Shown here piece after piece: positions 1-7,332 of a DNA stretch of 64,000 nt. A program made the position numbers and the translations under genes. This DNA is from Gloeocapsa sp. PCC 7428 (lineage in GTDB: Bacteria; Cyanobacteriota; Cyanobacteriia; Cyanobacteriales; Chroococcidiopsidaceae), in NCBI RefSeq assembly GCF_000317555.1, contig NC_019745.1, positions 5,088,001-5,152,000 of the forward strand, given 5' to 3'. Below the pieces are notes generated by a model, which searched no databases, was not told where the DNA came from, and worked only from the letters and a program-made list of their open reading frames with translations. The first letter of the stretch is position 1. The number at the start of each line of letters is the position of its first letter.

Positions 1-360
1 GTAAGGCGATTGCGCTGCACCAACTTCTTGTCGCAATAAATTAATCAGCAAGAAGCGATCGTGTTGTATTGCTTGCTTCAGTGACGGAACAATTTCTGGA
101 ACTAAGACTTCATCTGCGTCTAACACCAAAACCCAATCGGTGCGGACATACTTTAAAGACTCATTACGTGCTTTAGCAAAGTCATTACACCACTCAAATG
201 TATAAACCTTTGCACCAAATTCTTGCGCAACATCAGGCGTGCGATCGCTTGACCCTGTATCTAGAACAACAATTTCATCAACTACACCCTGAACACTTCT
301 CAGACATTGCGCTAGTATTTGTTCTTCATTTTTCACAATCATGCACAAACTAAGTTGCAT
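1..360 (-). CDS. Glycosyltransferase family 2, N-terminal part (cut by window edge)
   Basis: The reverse strand is open from an ATG at 358-360 to the left edge, 120 codons with no stop. The protein starts MQLSLCMIVKNEEQILAQCL, the usual opening of GT-A fold family 2 glycosyltransferases (nucleotide-binding beta strand, then KNE). It continues with VDEIVVLDTGSSDRT and VLVLDADE; the last contains the DxD metal and sugar-nucleotide site. Family members transfer sugars from nucleotide donors to glycans, lipids or proteins. The acceptor cannot be told because the C-terminal part lies outside the window. The family call is secure; the substrate is unknown. Confidence 0.85.
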   Translation of the reverse strand, partial: MQLSLCMIVKNEEQILAQCLRSVQGVVDEIVVLDTGSSDRTPDVAQEFGAKVYTFEWCNDFAKARNESLKYVRTDWVLVLDADEVLVPEIVPSLKQAIQHDRFLLINLLRQEVGAAQSPY

Positions 361-425
361 TTTCCCCGCACCCTACACATAGCAAGTGTGGCAATATTAA
401 CTTATCTTGACGCCAGTAGTGAGTA

Positions 426-531
426 ATACCATTTCACTTTAAAGTTGCGACATCTGGGTAGCAGAGGAAGCAGAGGTGCAGAGGAAGCAGAGAGAGAAAT
501 TAACTGTAGTTCTTATTTAGTGAAATGGTAT
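426..531. repeat. Palindrome-ended dispersed repeat, family A copy 1
   Basis: About 106 bp bounded by ATACCATTTCACT and its inverted form AGTGAAATGGTAT. The interior is purine-rich (GCAGAGGAAGCAGAGG type). Read on the opposite strand, it matches the copies at 7148-7235 and 18977-19074 over both ends and most of the middle. It has no ORF, so it resembles a non-autonomous MITE-like element. The surrounding stretch 361-720 otherwise holds only a terminator. Confidence 0.75.
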
Positions 532-585
532 AACTGTTAACGAGATAACAGTTATTAACTTACGTATAAACTTATATCTACTAGC

Positions 586-627
586 AAAAAAAGCTCCTTG
601 TCAGTTAATAACCAAAAAGGAGCCTTT
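586..627 (-). terminator. Rho-independent terminator for the fasciclin gene
   Basis: GCTCCTT at 593-599 pairs with AAGGAGC at 617-623. On the reverse strand the hairpin is followed by seven T residues (the A run at 586-592). It lies about 95 bp beyond the stop of the leftward fasciclin gene. Confidence 0.6.
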
Positions 628-720
628 AAATCGATTAATTACCTGTCACCACACACCGCAAGCAAGATACCCATGCATAAGTTTTAACTTTATTCAAAGC
701 GCGGTATAACTACACTTTAA

Positions 721-1407
721 TTAAAGACTAGGTGGTAACAATACTCTGTCAATCGCGTGAATAACGCCATTGCTAGCTTGAATGTCTGGCTGAACAACTC
801 TCGCATCATTCACTGTTACTCCACTTGCAGAAGTTTTAACATTGACTGCTTCACCTTCAACAGTTTTCACTTCCCCAGGCTGGAGTTCATTTGATTGAAC
901 GCGCGCAGGAATTACGTGGTAGGTTAAAATTTGTACTAAGAGTTGCCGATTTTCTGGTCTTAACAATTCCTGAAGCGCATCTTGTGGTAAAGCAGCAAAA
1001 GCTTCATCTGTAGGCGCAAAAACAGTAAACGGTCCTGTTCCTGACAAAGTTTCAGTCAAACCTGCGGCTTGTAATGCTGCTGTCAGTGTTTTGAAAGAAC
1101 TATTCGCTGCGGCTAAAGCTACTATATTGTTAGCTGCTCCTGGGGTTTGCCCTTGTGGAGGGGTCGTGGGTGCTGTAGGCGGTGTTACTGGTGCTGTAGG
1201 CGGTGCGGGTGCAACAGGAGGAGTAGCACCTGGAGTTGTACCAGGAGTTCGATTGTAAGGAGGCTCATTAAAGATACTCGGTCTAGGATTGAGAACGCCT
1301 TGGCTTTGTGCAACTATCGGAAAGCTCGCTGCGATACTAACGCCAACAATTCCTAGTAAGCTCGCTAACCTTTTAAGTGGAGTGCTGTGAATGTGCATTT
1401 TCGTCAT
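721..1407 (-). CDS. Secreted fasciclin (FAS1) domain protein
   Basis: About 228 residues. An N-terminal signal peptide (hydrophobic LASLLGIVGVSIAASFPIVA) is followed by a Pro/Thr-rich linker at roughly residues 50-90, rich in TPP/APP repeats. A single FAS1 domain fills the C-terminal 135 residues, with the typical GPFTVFAPTDEAFAAL and, near the end, SNGVIHAIDRVLLP. FAS1 domains mediate adhesion or carbohydrate/protein interaction outside the cell. The Pro-rich spacer suggests the domain is held away from the membrane or wall. The open frame extends to a TTG at 1422, but the ATG at 1407 is a more likely start; a further ATG lies at 1398. It stands alone with its own terminator. Confidence 0.88.
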   Translation of the reverse strand: MTKMHIHSTPLKRLASLLGIVGVSIAASFPIVAQSQGVLNPRPSIFNEPPYNRTPGTTPGATPPVAPAPPTAPVTPPTAPTTPPQGQTPGAANNIVALAAANSSFKTLTAALQAAGLTETLSGTGPFTVFAPTDEAFAALPQDALQELLRPENRQLLVQILTYHVIPARVQSNELQPGEVKTVEGEAVNVKTSASGVTVNDARVVQPDIQASNGVIHAIDRVLLPPSL

Positions 1408-1515
1408 GAGTCTTATTCTCAATTTTTAAGTTTTATAACATTAAACTCCAAATCTACAAAATTTTTACCACACTATCACGCAAATCTTTCTTAAGAAAGA
1501 CTCAAGTTATTAAAG

Positions 1516-1668
1516 TCAAAGATCACCTACATAACCAGAGAGATGCACCAGACGTTTATAACTAGTAGCTGCGGTATCGCCCGAAAGCAGCAGTTTGATA
1601 TTGGCTTTGGTGTCAGTAACATCCAGATTCAGTACTGTGTAGCTTTGACAAATAATATCAGCGTCTGC
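1516..1668 (-). pseudogene. Possible remnant of a gene 3' end
   Basis: Within the 1408-2033 gap the reverse strand has 50 sense codons running into TGA at 1516, with no plausible start; a TAA lies just upstream at 1669-1671. The peptide looks protein-like (YTVLNLDVTDTKANIKLLL and SYKRLVHLSGYVGDL), with alternating beta-strand pattern and balanced composition, unlike the AT-rich flanks. I do not recognise the family. It may be the eroded end of a lost gene or chance. The rest of the gap is AT-rich with nothing else I can name. Confidence 0.3.
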
Positions 1669-2033
1669 TTAAATTTTTGTTATTTTTTACTAAACCAGTC
1701 ACAATTCAATTAAGTTACCTATACTACAAATTTGTTGCAAGATACTCAAACAAACATTTTTTGAAAATTTCTCATGAAGTTTGTAAAAAATTAATAATGG
1801 CTACACCAAATTTTTATATGACTTTACAAAGTTTTGAGGCTCGTGTCTAAAGGAGTTTAAACAAGCATAAAAGTATTAAATTAGCCATGTTGGTACGCTT
1901 GATTAAAGAATAACGCACAGTAAAAATTCTAATACTTTAGATTCTTACTTACGATAGAGGTTAGCAGGATGTTGCAATTGATACTCTAAGTTATGAAAGG
2001 AAGAGAAAAAGCTAAGGTTAGGAGGATTTAAAA

Positions 2034-2306
2034 ATGGAATTTCTAGCATGGATTGTTCTAGGTTTAATAGCAGGCGCGATCGCAAAAGCTATCTATCCTG
2101 GTCATCAGGGAGGCGGTATCCTAGCAACAATTATTTTAGGTATCTTGGGTGCATTAGTCGGAGGTTGGCTAGGCAACACCCTGTTCGGTGGAGTGGGGGC
2201 AGGAGCAGCAGCAGGTGCGCTAACTATACCCAGTATTATTTTTGCAATTTTAGGTGCAATTATCCTTCTCTTCATCTGGGGCTTAATTACCCGTCGCACT
2301 GCGTAA
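2034..2306 (+). CDS. GlsB/YeaQ/YmgE-type small membrane protein
   Basis: 90 residues, almost entirely three glycine- and alanine-rich transmembrane helices. It begins with WIVLGLIAGAIAKAIYPG and has the GGILATIILGILGALVGGWLG pattern of the transglycosylase-associated/GlsB family. Members are general-stress membrane proteins of unclear mechanism. A very good ribosome site AGGAGG at 2020-2025 sits 8 bases before the ATG. It is monocistronic, with a terminator hairpin just downstream. The longer overlapping frame from 2048 is a shadow. Confidence 0.88.
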   Translation: MEFLAWIVLGLIAGAIAKAIYPGHQGGGILATIILGILGALVGGWLGNTLFGGVGAGAAAGALTIPSIIFAILGAIILLFIWGLITRRTA

Positions 2307-2344
2307 ACACACAACACTCACGCTTCATAAACAAAAAGATTTTG

Positions 2345-2373
2345 GCTCCCCTGGTAGATGCTAGGGGAGTTTC
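2345..2373 (+). terminator. Terminator hairpin after the GlsB-type gene
   Basis: CTCCCCT at 2346-2352 pairs with AGGGGAG at 2363-2369 around a 10-base loop, followed by TTTC. The T run is short, so efficiency is uncertain. The remaining 2374-2627 holds nothing else that I can support. Confidence 0.55.
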
Positions 2374-2627
2374 AATATATTCTGGAGTAATTGAAATTGT
2401 CAGAAAGCAATTGGGAAATCAGGAGAAAAAACGAATAAAAGCTGCTCTACTTTTAGGCGATCGCCTAAAATATAAAAATTTTCCTAAGATTAGAAGTAAC
2501 ACTAGAAAGCTCAGACTTTATTCCTAGGATCAATTGAAAAAGTACCTCAGCAACTATTCTTCTAATAATTAAATCTTTATAATGTTAGGTGTTTTGTTGA
2601 TGGAAGAAAAAACGGAGTGGCAGCAAA

Positions 2628-3419
2628 ATGTTAGAACTCTACCAATTTGAACTATCACAATATTCAGAAAAAGTTCGCTTAATATTAGATTTTAAAGGAT
2701 TAGCTTATCGCAAAATCGAGGTCACTCCTGGAGTAGGACAGCTAGAGCTTTTTCGGTTGACGGGTCAAAGACAAGTTCCCGTACTCAAGGATGGTAATCA
2801 ATATATTGCTGATTCTACACAAATCGCTAAATATCTCGAACGCAAGTATCCTGACCGCCCAATTATTCCATCCGATCCAAAACAACGCGCAATGTGTTGG
2901 CTGATTGAAGAATGGGCAGACGAATCAATCGGTATCAAAAGCCGTAAAGCATTATTCGGAGCACTCACTCAAAGTGAAAGTTACCGTAAGTCACTGTTAC
3001 CAATGGCAACTCCTGATGTAGTAAAAACACTGATAGGAGTTGTCCCTAATGATGTTCTAAAAGTACTAGGTTTTGGTGTAGGATATGGACCAGACGTTAT
3101 TAAATCGGCTGAAGAAGATTTAAAACAAGATTTGGAAGCACTTTGCTTGTTACTTGCAGAGAATCCCTACTTAGTTGGGGATCAACCAACGCTCGCTGAT
3201 TTAGCTGTTGCAGGTTTGGCAATGTTACTCAAGTTTCCTGACGGACCTTATCTAGAATTACCAGCGACACTAAAAGGGAAAGGAATTCCTGGTTTAGGCG
3301 ACAATATCGCGTATCAACCATTTTTTGAGTGGCGCGATCGCCTGTATGCACAGTATCGTAAACCACTAACAGGAGTCAGTACAGTCGGTTCCACACCAAC
3401 ATCAATCCAAATCGACTAA
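2628..3419 (+). CDS. Glutathione S-transferase family protein
   Basis: 263 residues. An N-terminal thioredoxin-like domain (1-80) starts LYQFELSQYSEKVRLIL, with the serine of the Ser-type GST active site near residue 11-12. It carries the cis-proline motif QVPVL and the glutathione gamma-glutamyl site DSTQIAKYLERKYP. A helical C-terminal domain (90-250) includes PYLVGDQPTLADLAVAG, the conserved N-capping box. It probably conjugates or reduces with glutathione in stress or detoxification; the substrate cannot be inferred. GGAG precedes the ATG by about ten bases. No operon partner: the next gene starts 195 bp away. Confidence 0.85.
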   Translation: MLELYQFELSQYSEKVRLILDFKGLAYRKIEVTPGVGQLELFRLTGQRQVPVLKDGNQYIADSTQIAKYLERKYPDRPIIPSDPKQRAMCWLIEEWADESIGIKSRKALFGALTQSESYRKSLLPMATPDVVKTLIGVVPNDVLKVLGFGVGYGPDVIKSAEEDLKQDLEALCLLLAENPYLVGDQPTLADLAVAGLAMLLKFPDGPYLELPATLKGKGIPGLGDNIAYQPFFEWRDRLYAQYRKPLTGVSTVGSTPTSIQID

Positions 3420-3430
3420 CTGAATTAAAA

Positions 3431-3545
3431 GGTTGGAGATCAGGAGTCAGAGGTTAGGGAAAGACAAAAGTTTCTGCGGGAGGCATATTAGAGATTTATC
3501 AAGTAGGAATTTCGCTGACCCCCGACCTCTGACCGCCGACCTCTT
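3431..3545. repeat. Dispersed GGTCAGAGGT-type repeat with inverted ends
   Basis: The left arm contains GTCAGAGGT (3446-3454) and the right arm its complement ACCTCTGAC (3525-3533). Flanking sequence of the two arms is similar but diverged (GGAGATCAGGAG versus CCCCGACC/CCGCCGACC). Related GGTCGGAGGTCAGG or ACGTCTGACCTCTAA strings occur at 31609-31620, 43581-43595 and 57651-57680, so this is a dispersed repeat family. Confidence 0.5.
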
Positions 3546-3614
3546 GAATAAATTGGTAGCCAGAAAGAAAAATCCGACGTAATATAAGGCTGCATAGGGA
3601 TCGCAGGGAATGCT

Positions 3615-5354
3615 ATGAATTCGGGACAGCCGTTAGGGTCAGTCACACACGGGTCACTCAGCCAGGGGTTAGAAGTGAGATTGCATCCGGATGTTTCTGT
3701 AGAAGATATGCGGGTAGGAAAATTCCTCATTGTCGAAGGCGTGCGATCGCGTTTCTTTTGTATGCTTACCGACGTCGCGCTCTCGACTTCTAGCAACCGC
3801 ATAGTTGCTAATCCTCCTAGCCCTAATGATGATTTCTTAAGAGATGTGCTAGCCGGAAGTGGAACCTATGGCACAATTAACCTCACGCCGATGTTGATGT
3901 TTACACCGGAAACCGTAGAGGGGCAAGACACTGCCTTGTCCATAGAGGTCAGAAACCCGCGATTGAACGTTTCTAATGGCAGTTCATTAGCTTCGTTTCA
4001 GCCGCAGAGTAGTAGTAATATGGAACTCTTGCCGGTTAAGACGATTCCGAGTCACTTTAGTCAAGTTTACGAAGCTTCAGAACGTGATTTTCGCGCAGTG
4101 TTTGGCTGGGAAGACGATCCGCACCGCCGAAACTTTGCGATCGGTCAGCCATTAGATATGGATGTGCCAATTTGTCTTGACCTGGATCGTTTTGTCGAAC
4201 GTAGTAACGGTGTATTTGGTAAATCTGGTACGGGAAAATCATTTTTAACTCGCCTGCTCTTATCTGGAATTATTCGCAAACGCGCAGCAGTTAACTTAAT
4301 TTTTGATATGCACTCTGAATATGGCTGGGAAGCTGTATCGGAAGGAAAACAATTTAGCACCGTCAAAGGCTTGCGTCAGTTGTTTCCTGGGCAAGTGCAA
4401 ATGTACACCCTCGACCCTGAATCAACAAAACGGCGTGGGGTACGCGACGCGCAAGAACTGTATTTAAGTTACGACCAAATAGAAATTGAGGATATTCGCT
4501 TAGTCGGACAAGAATTAAATCTATCAGAAGCAAGTTTAGACAACGCCAATATTCTCTTTAGTGAATTTGGCAAATCCTGGATTCTTCAGTTGTTAAATAT
4601 GACCAACGAAGAAATTCAGATGTTTTGCGATGAAAAGCGGGGTCACAAAGGTTCACTCCTCGCATTGCAACGTAAACTGATGCGCCTAGAAAATCTCAAG
4701 TATATGCGATCTGCGTGTCCGCACAACTATGTCGATCAAATATTACAGTCGCTCGAAGCAGGTAAACACGTTGTTGTCGAGTTCGGTTCGCAGTCGGATA
4801 TGCTTTCTTATATGCTCGTCACGAATATGATTACACGGCGTATTCACCGCGCGTATGTCCGTAAGGCTGAGAAGTTTTTACAATCCAAAAATGCCAGCGA
4901 TCGCCCAACGCCTTTGGTAATCACCATCGAAGAAGCCCACCGCTTTCTCGATCCTAGTGTTGTCGGACAAACGATTTTTGGGACAATTGCGCGAGAAATG
5001 CGCAAATACTTTGTCACCCTGCTTGTAGTAGATCAGCGCCCATCGGGAATTGACAATGAAGTTATGTCGCAAATCGGTACGAGAATCACCGCACTCCTCA
5101 ACGACGAAAAAGACATTGATGCGATCTTCACCGGCGTTTCCGGCGCACAAAGTTTGCGGTCAGTTCTCGCCAAATTAGATTCTAAACAACAAGCTTTGAT
5201 CCTGGGTCATGCCGTTCCTATGCCTGTCGTTGTGCGTACGCGCCCCTATGATACTCAATTCTACGCAGAAATCGGCGATGTTGCTTGGGAAGAAAAATCT
5301 GATTCAGAAGTCTTCGCAGCGGCTGAATTAGCTAAAGCCGATTTAGGCTTTTAA
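3615..5354 (+). CDS. HerA-like/DUF87 P-loop ATPase
   Basis: 579 residues. An N-terminal beta-rich HAS-barrel-like region (about 15-190) precedes the ATPase core. Walker A is GKSGTGKS at residues 202-209, followed by LIFDMHSEYGW, which is typical of HerA/VirB4-type translocases. Walker B is LVITIEEAHRF near residue 435. A further conserved arginine/glutamine segment VVDQRPSGIDNEVMSQIGTR lies near 475. HerA proteins are hexameric DNA-translocating ATPases; in archaea they work with NurA nuclease in end resection. No NurA-like nuclease is adjacent here, so the partner and role are unknown. Cyanobacteria commonly carry such stand-alone copies. The gene is preceded by a repeat region and followed by a structured intergenic region. 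Confidence 0.82.
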   Translation: MNSGQPLGSVTHGSLSQGLEVRLHPDVSVEDMRVGKFLIVEGVRSRFFCMLTDVALSTSSNRIVANPPSPNDDFLRDVLAGSGTYGTINLTPMLMFTPETVEGQDTALSIEVRNPRLNVSNGSSLASFQPQSSSNMELLPVKTIPSHFSQVYEASERDFRAVFGWEDDPHRRNFAIGQPLDMDVPICLDLDRFVERSNGVFGKSGTGKSFLTRLLLSGIIRKRAAVNLIFDMHSEYGWEAVSEGKQFSTVKGLRQLFPGQVQMYTLDPESTKRRGVRDAQELYLSYDQIEIEDIRLVGQELNLSEASLDNANILFSEFGKSWILQLLNMTNEEIQMFCDEKRGHKGSLLALQRKLMRLENLKYMRSACPHNYVDQILQSLEAGKHVVVEFGSQSDMLSYMLVTNMITRRIHRAYVRKAEKFLQSKNASDRPTPLVITIEEAHRFLDPSVVGQTIFGTIAREMRKYFVTLLVVDQRPSGIDNEVMSQIGTRITALLNDEKDIDAIFTGVSGAQSLRSVLAKLDSKQQALILGHAVPMPVVVRTRPYDTQFYAEIGDVAWEEKSDSEVFAAAELAKADLGF

Positions 5355-5386
5355 ATAAAGTAGTGAGAGGTAAGGCCGTGCCGCCT

Positions 5387-5479
5387 GTACTGATAGTTCC
5401 CAATGCGGAATACACGCCATCTCCACCGTAGTATCAGTACGGTTATCTCGCTACTGATGAGCGCCTATTTCCGCGTTGG
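5387..5479 (+). other. Interleaved inverted repeats, possible pseudoknot or switch RNA
   Basis: GTACTGATA (5387-5395) pairs with TATCAGTAC (5432-5440). CCAATGCGGAA (5400-5410), inside that loop, pairs with TTCCGCGTTGG (5469-5479) outside it, allowing one G-U. The two helices cross, so they would form a pseudoknot or two exclusive folds. It lies 33 bp after the HerA-like stop and about 350 bp before the sigma gene. Confidence 0.4.
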
Positions 5480-5625
5480 CTAAGTCATCATAATAAGAGT
5501 TAGAATATTTGTTTTGCTTTAAGTGCCTATCGCCCTTTACTCTTCTTGAGATTTATCATACAATTAAAAACAAAGTCATTATGACTTCAAGTTGATGGGA
5601 TGTAGTAGATTGATTTTTTAACTAA

Positions 5626-5718
5626 AGTGCCAAGCGAGCGTGGCACTACAGTAACAAGCCTAGCCGCGCTGGGAAACTTCCCTCAGGGAGCATCGTCTCT
5701 ACATCTTCTGTAGGATGC
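5626..5718 (+). ncRNA. Candidate structured leader or small RNA upstream of the sigma gene
   Basis: There are three consecutive hairpins. AGTGCCA/TGGCACT (5626-5632 with 5641-5647) has an 8-base loop. GGGAA/TTCCC lies at 5671-5682. A bulged stem has GCATC+CTACA (5690-5694, 5699-5703) pairing with TGTAG+GATGC (5709-5718). The density of perfect stems within 95 bases is well above the surroundings. It ends about 110 bp before the sigma factor start, so it may be its 5' leader or an independent RNA. I recognise no Rfam family by eye. Confidence 0.4.
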
Positions 5719-5827
5719 TTATCCACCGAGATTTAGCTAATGTTCCTGATATAAAGTTTGCGATTGCTTTCCCCATCTGCCCCAGCTAAAAAGTATCTGA
5801 TTTGTTTACGGAGTTGACGACGCACCA

Positions 5828-6814
5828 ATGCCCACTGTTAACACCCCAACCGAAGAAACCACCAACACCCGCTTCACGGCTGATATGGTGCGCACTTATC
5901 TGCGCGAGATCGGTCGTGTCCCACTGCTAACTCGTGAGCAAGAAATTATCTATGGCAAGCAGGTACAGCAGATGATGTCTGTGCTAGACGCCAAAGAAGC
6001 TTTAGCAAAGAAATTGCACCGCGAACCAACCGTACAAGAGTGGGCTTCACACGTGAAAATGTCTGAAGCTGATTTGCACGACACAGTGCGGCGGGGACAA
6101 CGCGCTAAGCAAAAGATGATCGAAGCAAACTTGCGCTTAGTGGTAGCTATTGCCAAGAAGTACCAAAAGCGTAATATGGAATTCCTGGATTTGATTCAGG
6201 AAGGAACGATGGGACTTGAGCGCGGTGTCGAGAAGTTCGACCCTACACGTGGTTATAAGTTTTCCACGTATGCATATTGGTGGATTCGCCAAGCGATTAC
6301 GCGTGCGATCGCCCAACAAGCCCGCACCATTCGTCTACCTATCCATATCACTGAAAAGCTGAACAAAATCAAGAAGATTCAGCGCGAACTTGCACAGCGC
6401 TTAGGTCGTAGTCCTAGCCCAGCCGAGATTGCAACCGAGTTAGAACTCGAACCTAGCCAAATTCGCGAGTACTTGAACCTGGCGCGTCAGCCAGTATCTC
6501 TCGATGTTCGTGTTGGCGATAACCAAGATACTGAGTTACAAGATTTGCTTGAAGATGAAGGGCCTTCTCCAGAGCATTACATGACTCAAGAGTCTTTGCG
6601 TCAAGACCTCGACCATCTGATGGCAGAACTGACCCCGCAACAGCGCGAAGTGTTAAACCTGCGTTTTGGATTAGAAGACGGTAATGAGCTTTCTTTAGCC
6701 AAAGTAGGCGAACGTCTCAATCTTAGCCGCGAGCGAGTTCGACAACTAGAGCATCAAGCGTTAGCCCACTTGCGCCGCCGCAGAGCAAACGTACAAGAGT
6801 ATATTGCTAGTTAA
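5828..6814 (+). CDS. Group 2 RNA polymerase sigma factor (sigma-70 family)
   Basis: 328 residues. It lacks region 1.1 and starts near region 1.2 ([20 protein letters not shown], residues about 19-38). Region 2 follows with [40 protein letters not shown] (core binding and -10 recognition/melting) and [15 protein letters not shown]. Region 3 spans about 180-250. Region 4 has [21 protein letters not shown], the -35-reading helix-turn-helix. Missing region 1.1 plus strong similarity to the primary sigma marks a group 2 (SigB/C/D/E-like) factor, which in cyanobacteria adjusts transcription to light, carbon or nitrogen status; which paralogue cannot be settled here. A long upstream region (5355-5827) with candidate RNA structures suggests post-transcriptional control. 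The ATG at 5828 gives the complete protein. Confidence 0.93.
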   Translation: MPTVNTPTEETTNTRFTADMVRTYLREIGRVPLLTREQEIIYGKQVQQMMSVLDAKEALAKKLHREPTVQEWASHVKMSEADLHDTVRRGQRAKQKMIEANLRLVVAIAKKYQKRNMEFLDLIQEGTMGLERGVEKFDPTRGYKFSTYAYWWIRQAITRAIAQQARTIRLPIHITEKLNKIKKIQRELAQRLGRSPSPAEIATELELEPSQIREYLNLARQPVSLDVRVGDNQDTELQDLLEDEGPSPEHYMTQESLRQDLDHLMAELTPQQREVLNLRFGLEDGNELSLAKVGERLNLSRERVRQLEHQALAHLRRRRANVQEYIAS

Positions 6815-6886
6815 TCGGCTAATCTCCTCATGTACCTGCGGTGTATCCACAAGTCTGGCTTAAGTTTGAGGCGTAGAGAAGCCCCC

Positions 6887-6917
6887 AAAGTCCCCCACAA
6901 GTGGGGACTTTGTTTTT
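6887..6917 (+). terminator. Hairpin with T tract after the sigma gene
   Basis: Nine-base perfect stem AAAGTCCCC/GGGGACTTT with loop CACAAGT, followed by TGTTTTT. It sits 72 bp past the sigma factor stop. The hairpin is also a copy of dispersed repeat type C, so the repeat appears to supply the terminator. Confidence 0.55.
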
Positions 6918-7147
6918 GGAAGCTCTTTTTGTAGCCACTTTATAGTCCTATATGACTTACGCAATCTGAGCGTTTTAATTAGAACCAAGAATTGGGGGGC
7001 TTCCCCCCAATCCCCCCATCGGGGGACGCCAGTCGCTACAACGGGGGGAACCCCCGCAACGCGCTGGCTCACGGTTGCGTCCCCCAAACCCCCTCCAAAA
7101 AAGCGGCTACTCACAAAACAGCGATTGTTCAGGGTAGCTGTTGCCTA

Positions 7148-7235
7148 ATACCATTTCAGTAAATAAAAACGACAAATCATTTCTCCTCTGCTCCTGAAGC
7201 TGCCTATTTATAGTAACTTGAAAGTGAAATGGTAT
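7148..7235. repeat. Palindrome-ended dispersed repeat, family A copy 2
   Basis: About 88 bp, from ATACCATTTCAGTAAATAA to AAAGTGAAATGGTAT. It is in the same orientation as the 18977 copy and opposite to the 426 copy. The interior is shorter and more diverged. A further end-like fragment AAAGTGAAACGGTAT lies nearby, just before the NRPS stop (about 7319-7333). Confidence 0.7.
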
Positions 7236-7332
7236 AAGTCCTGTCCTAATCAACATTAGGATGTTATAGAAGCTCATATTGATTTCCCTGACAAGAGTTT
7301 AACCCTGACTCCTGATATAAAGTGAAACGGTA

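Larger units (their letters stand above)
6841..7235. repeat. Composite repeat island 1
   Basis: Four repeat types lie end to end. GTGTATCCACAAG (6841-6853) is type D. A hairpin AAAGTCCCC/GGGGACTTT (6887-6895 with 6903-6911) followed by GTTTTT is type C, and may also terminate the sigma transcript. A palindrome from GCCAGTCGC to GCGCTGGC (7028-7067) is type B. The ATACC-ended element at 7148-7235 is type A. Each type recurs elsewhere in the window. The reverse-strand frame of 6860-7114 is just repeat sequence, not a gene. Confidence 0.65.

Noticed and set aside
2048-2527. 159-residue ORF overlapping the GlsB-type gene
   Set aside because: It is a frame-shifted shadow of the glycine-rich gene (Arg/Ser-rich peptide) running into the intergenic region and through the terminator.
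6860-7114. 84-residue leftward ORF
   Set aside because: It is translated repeat sequence (types B and C), Pro/Gly/Val-rich, with no independent support.
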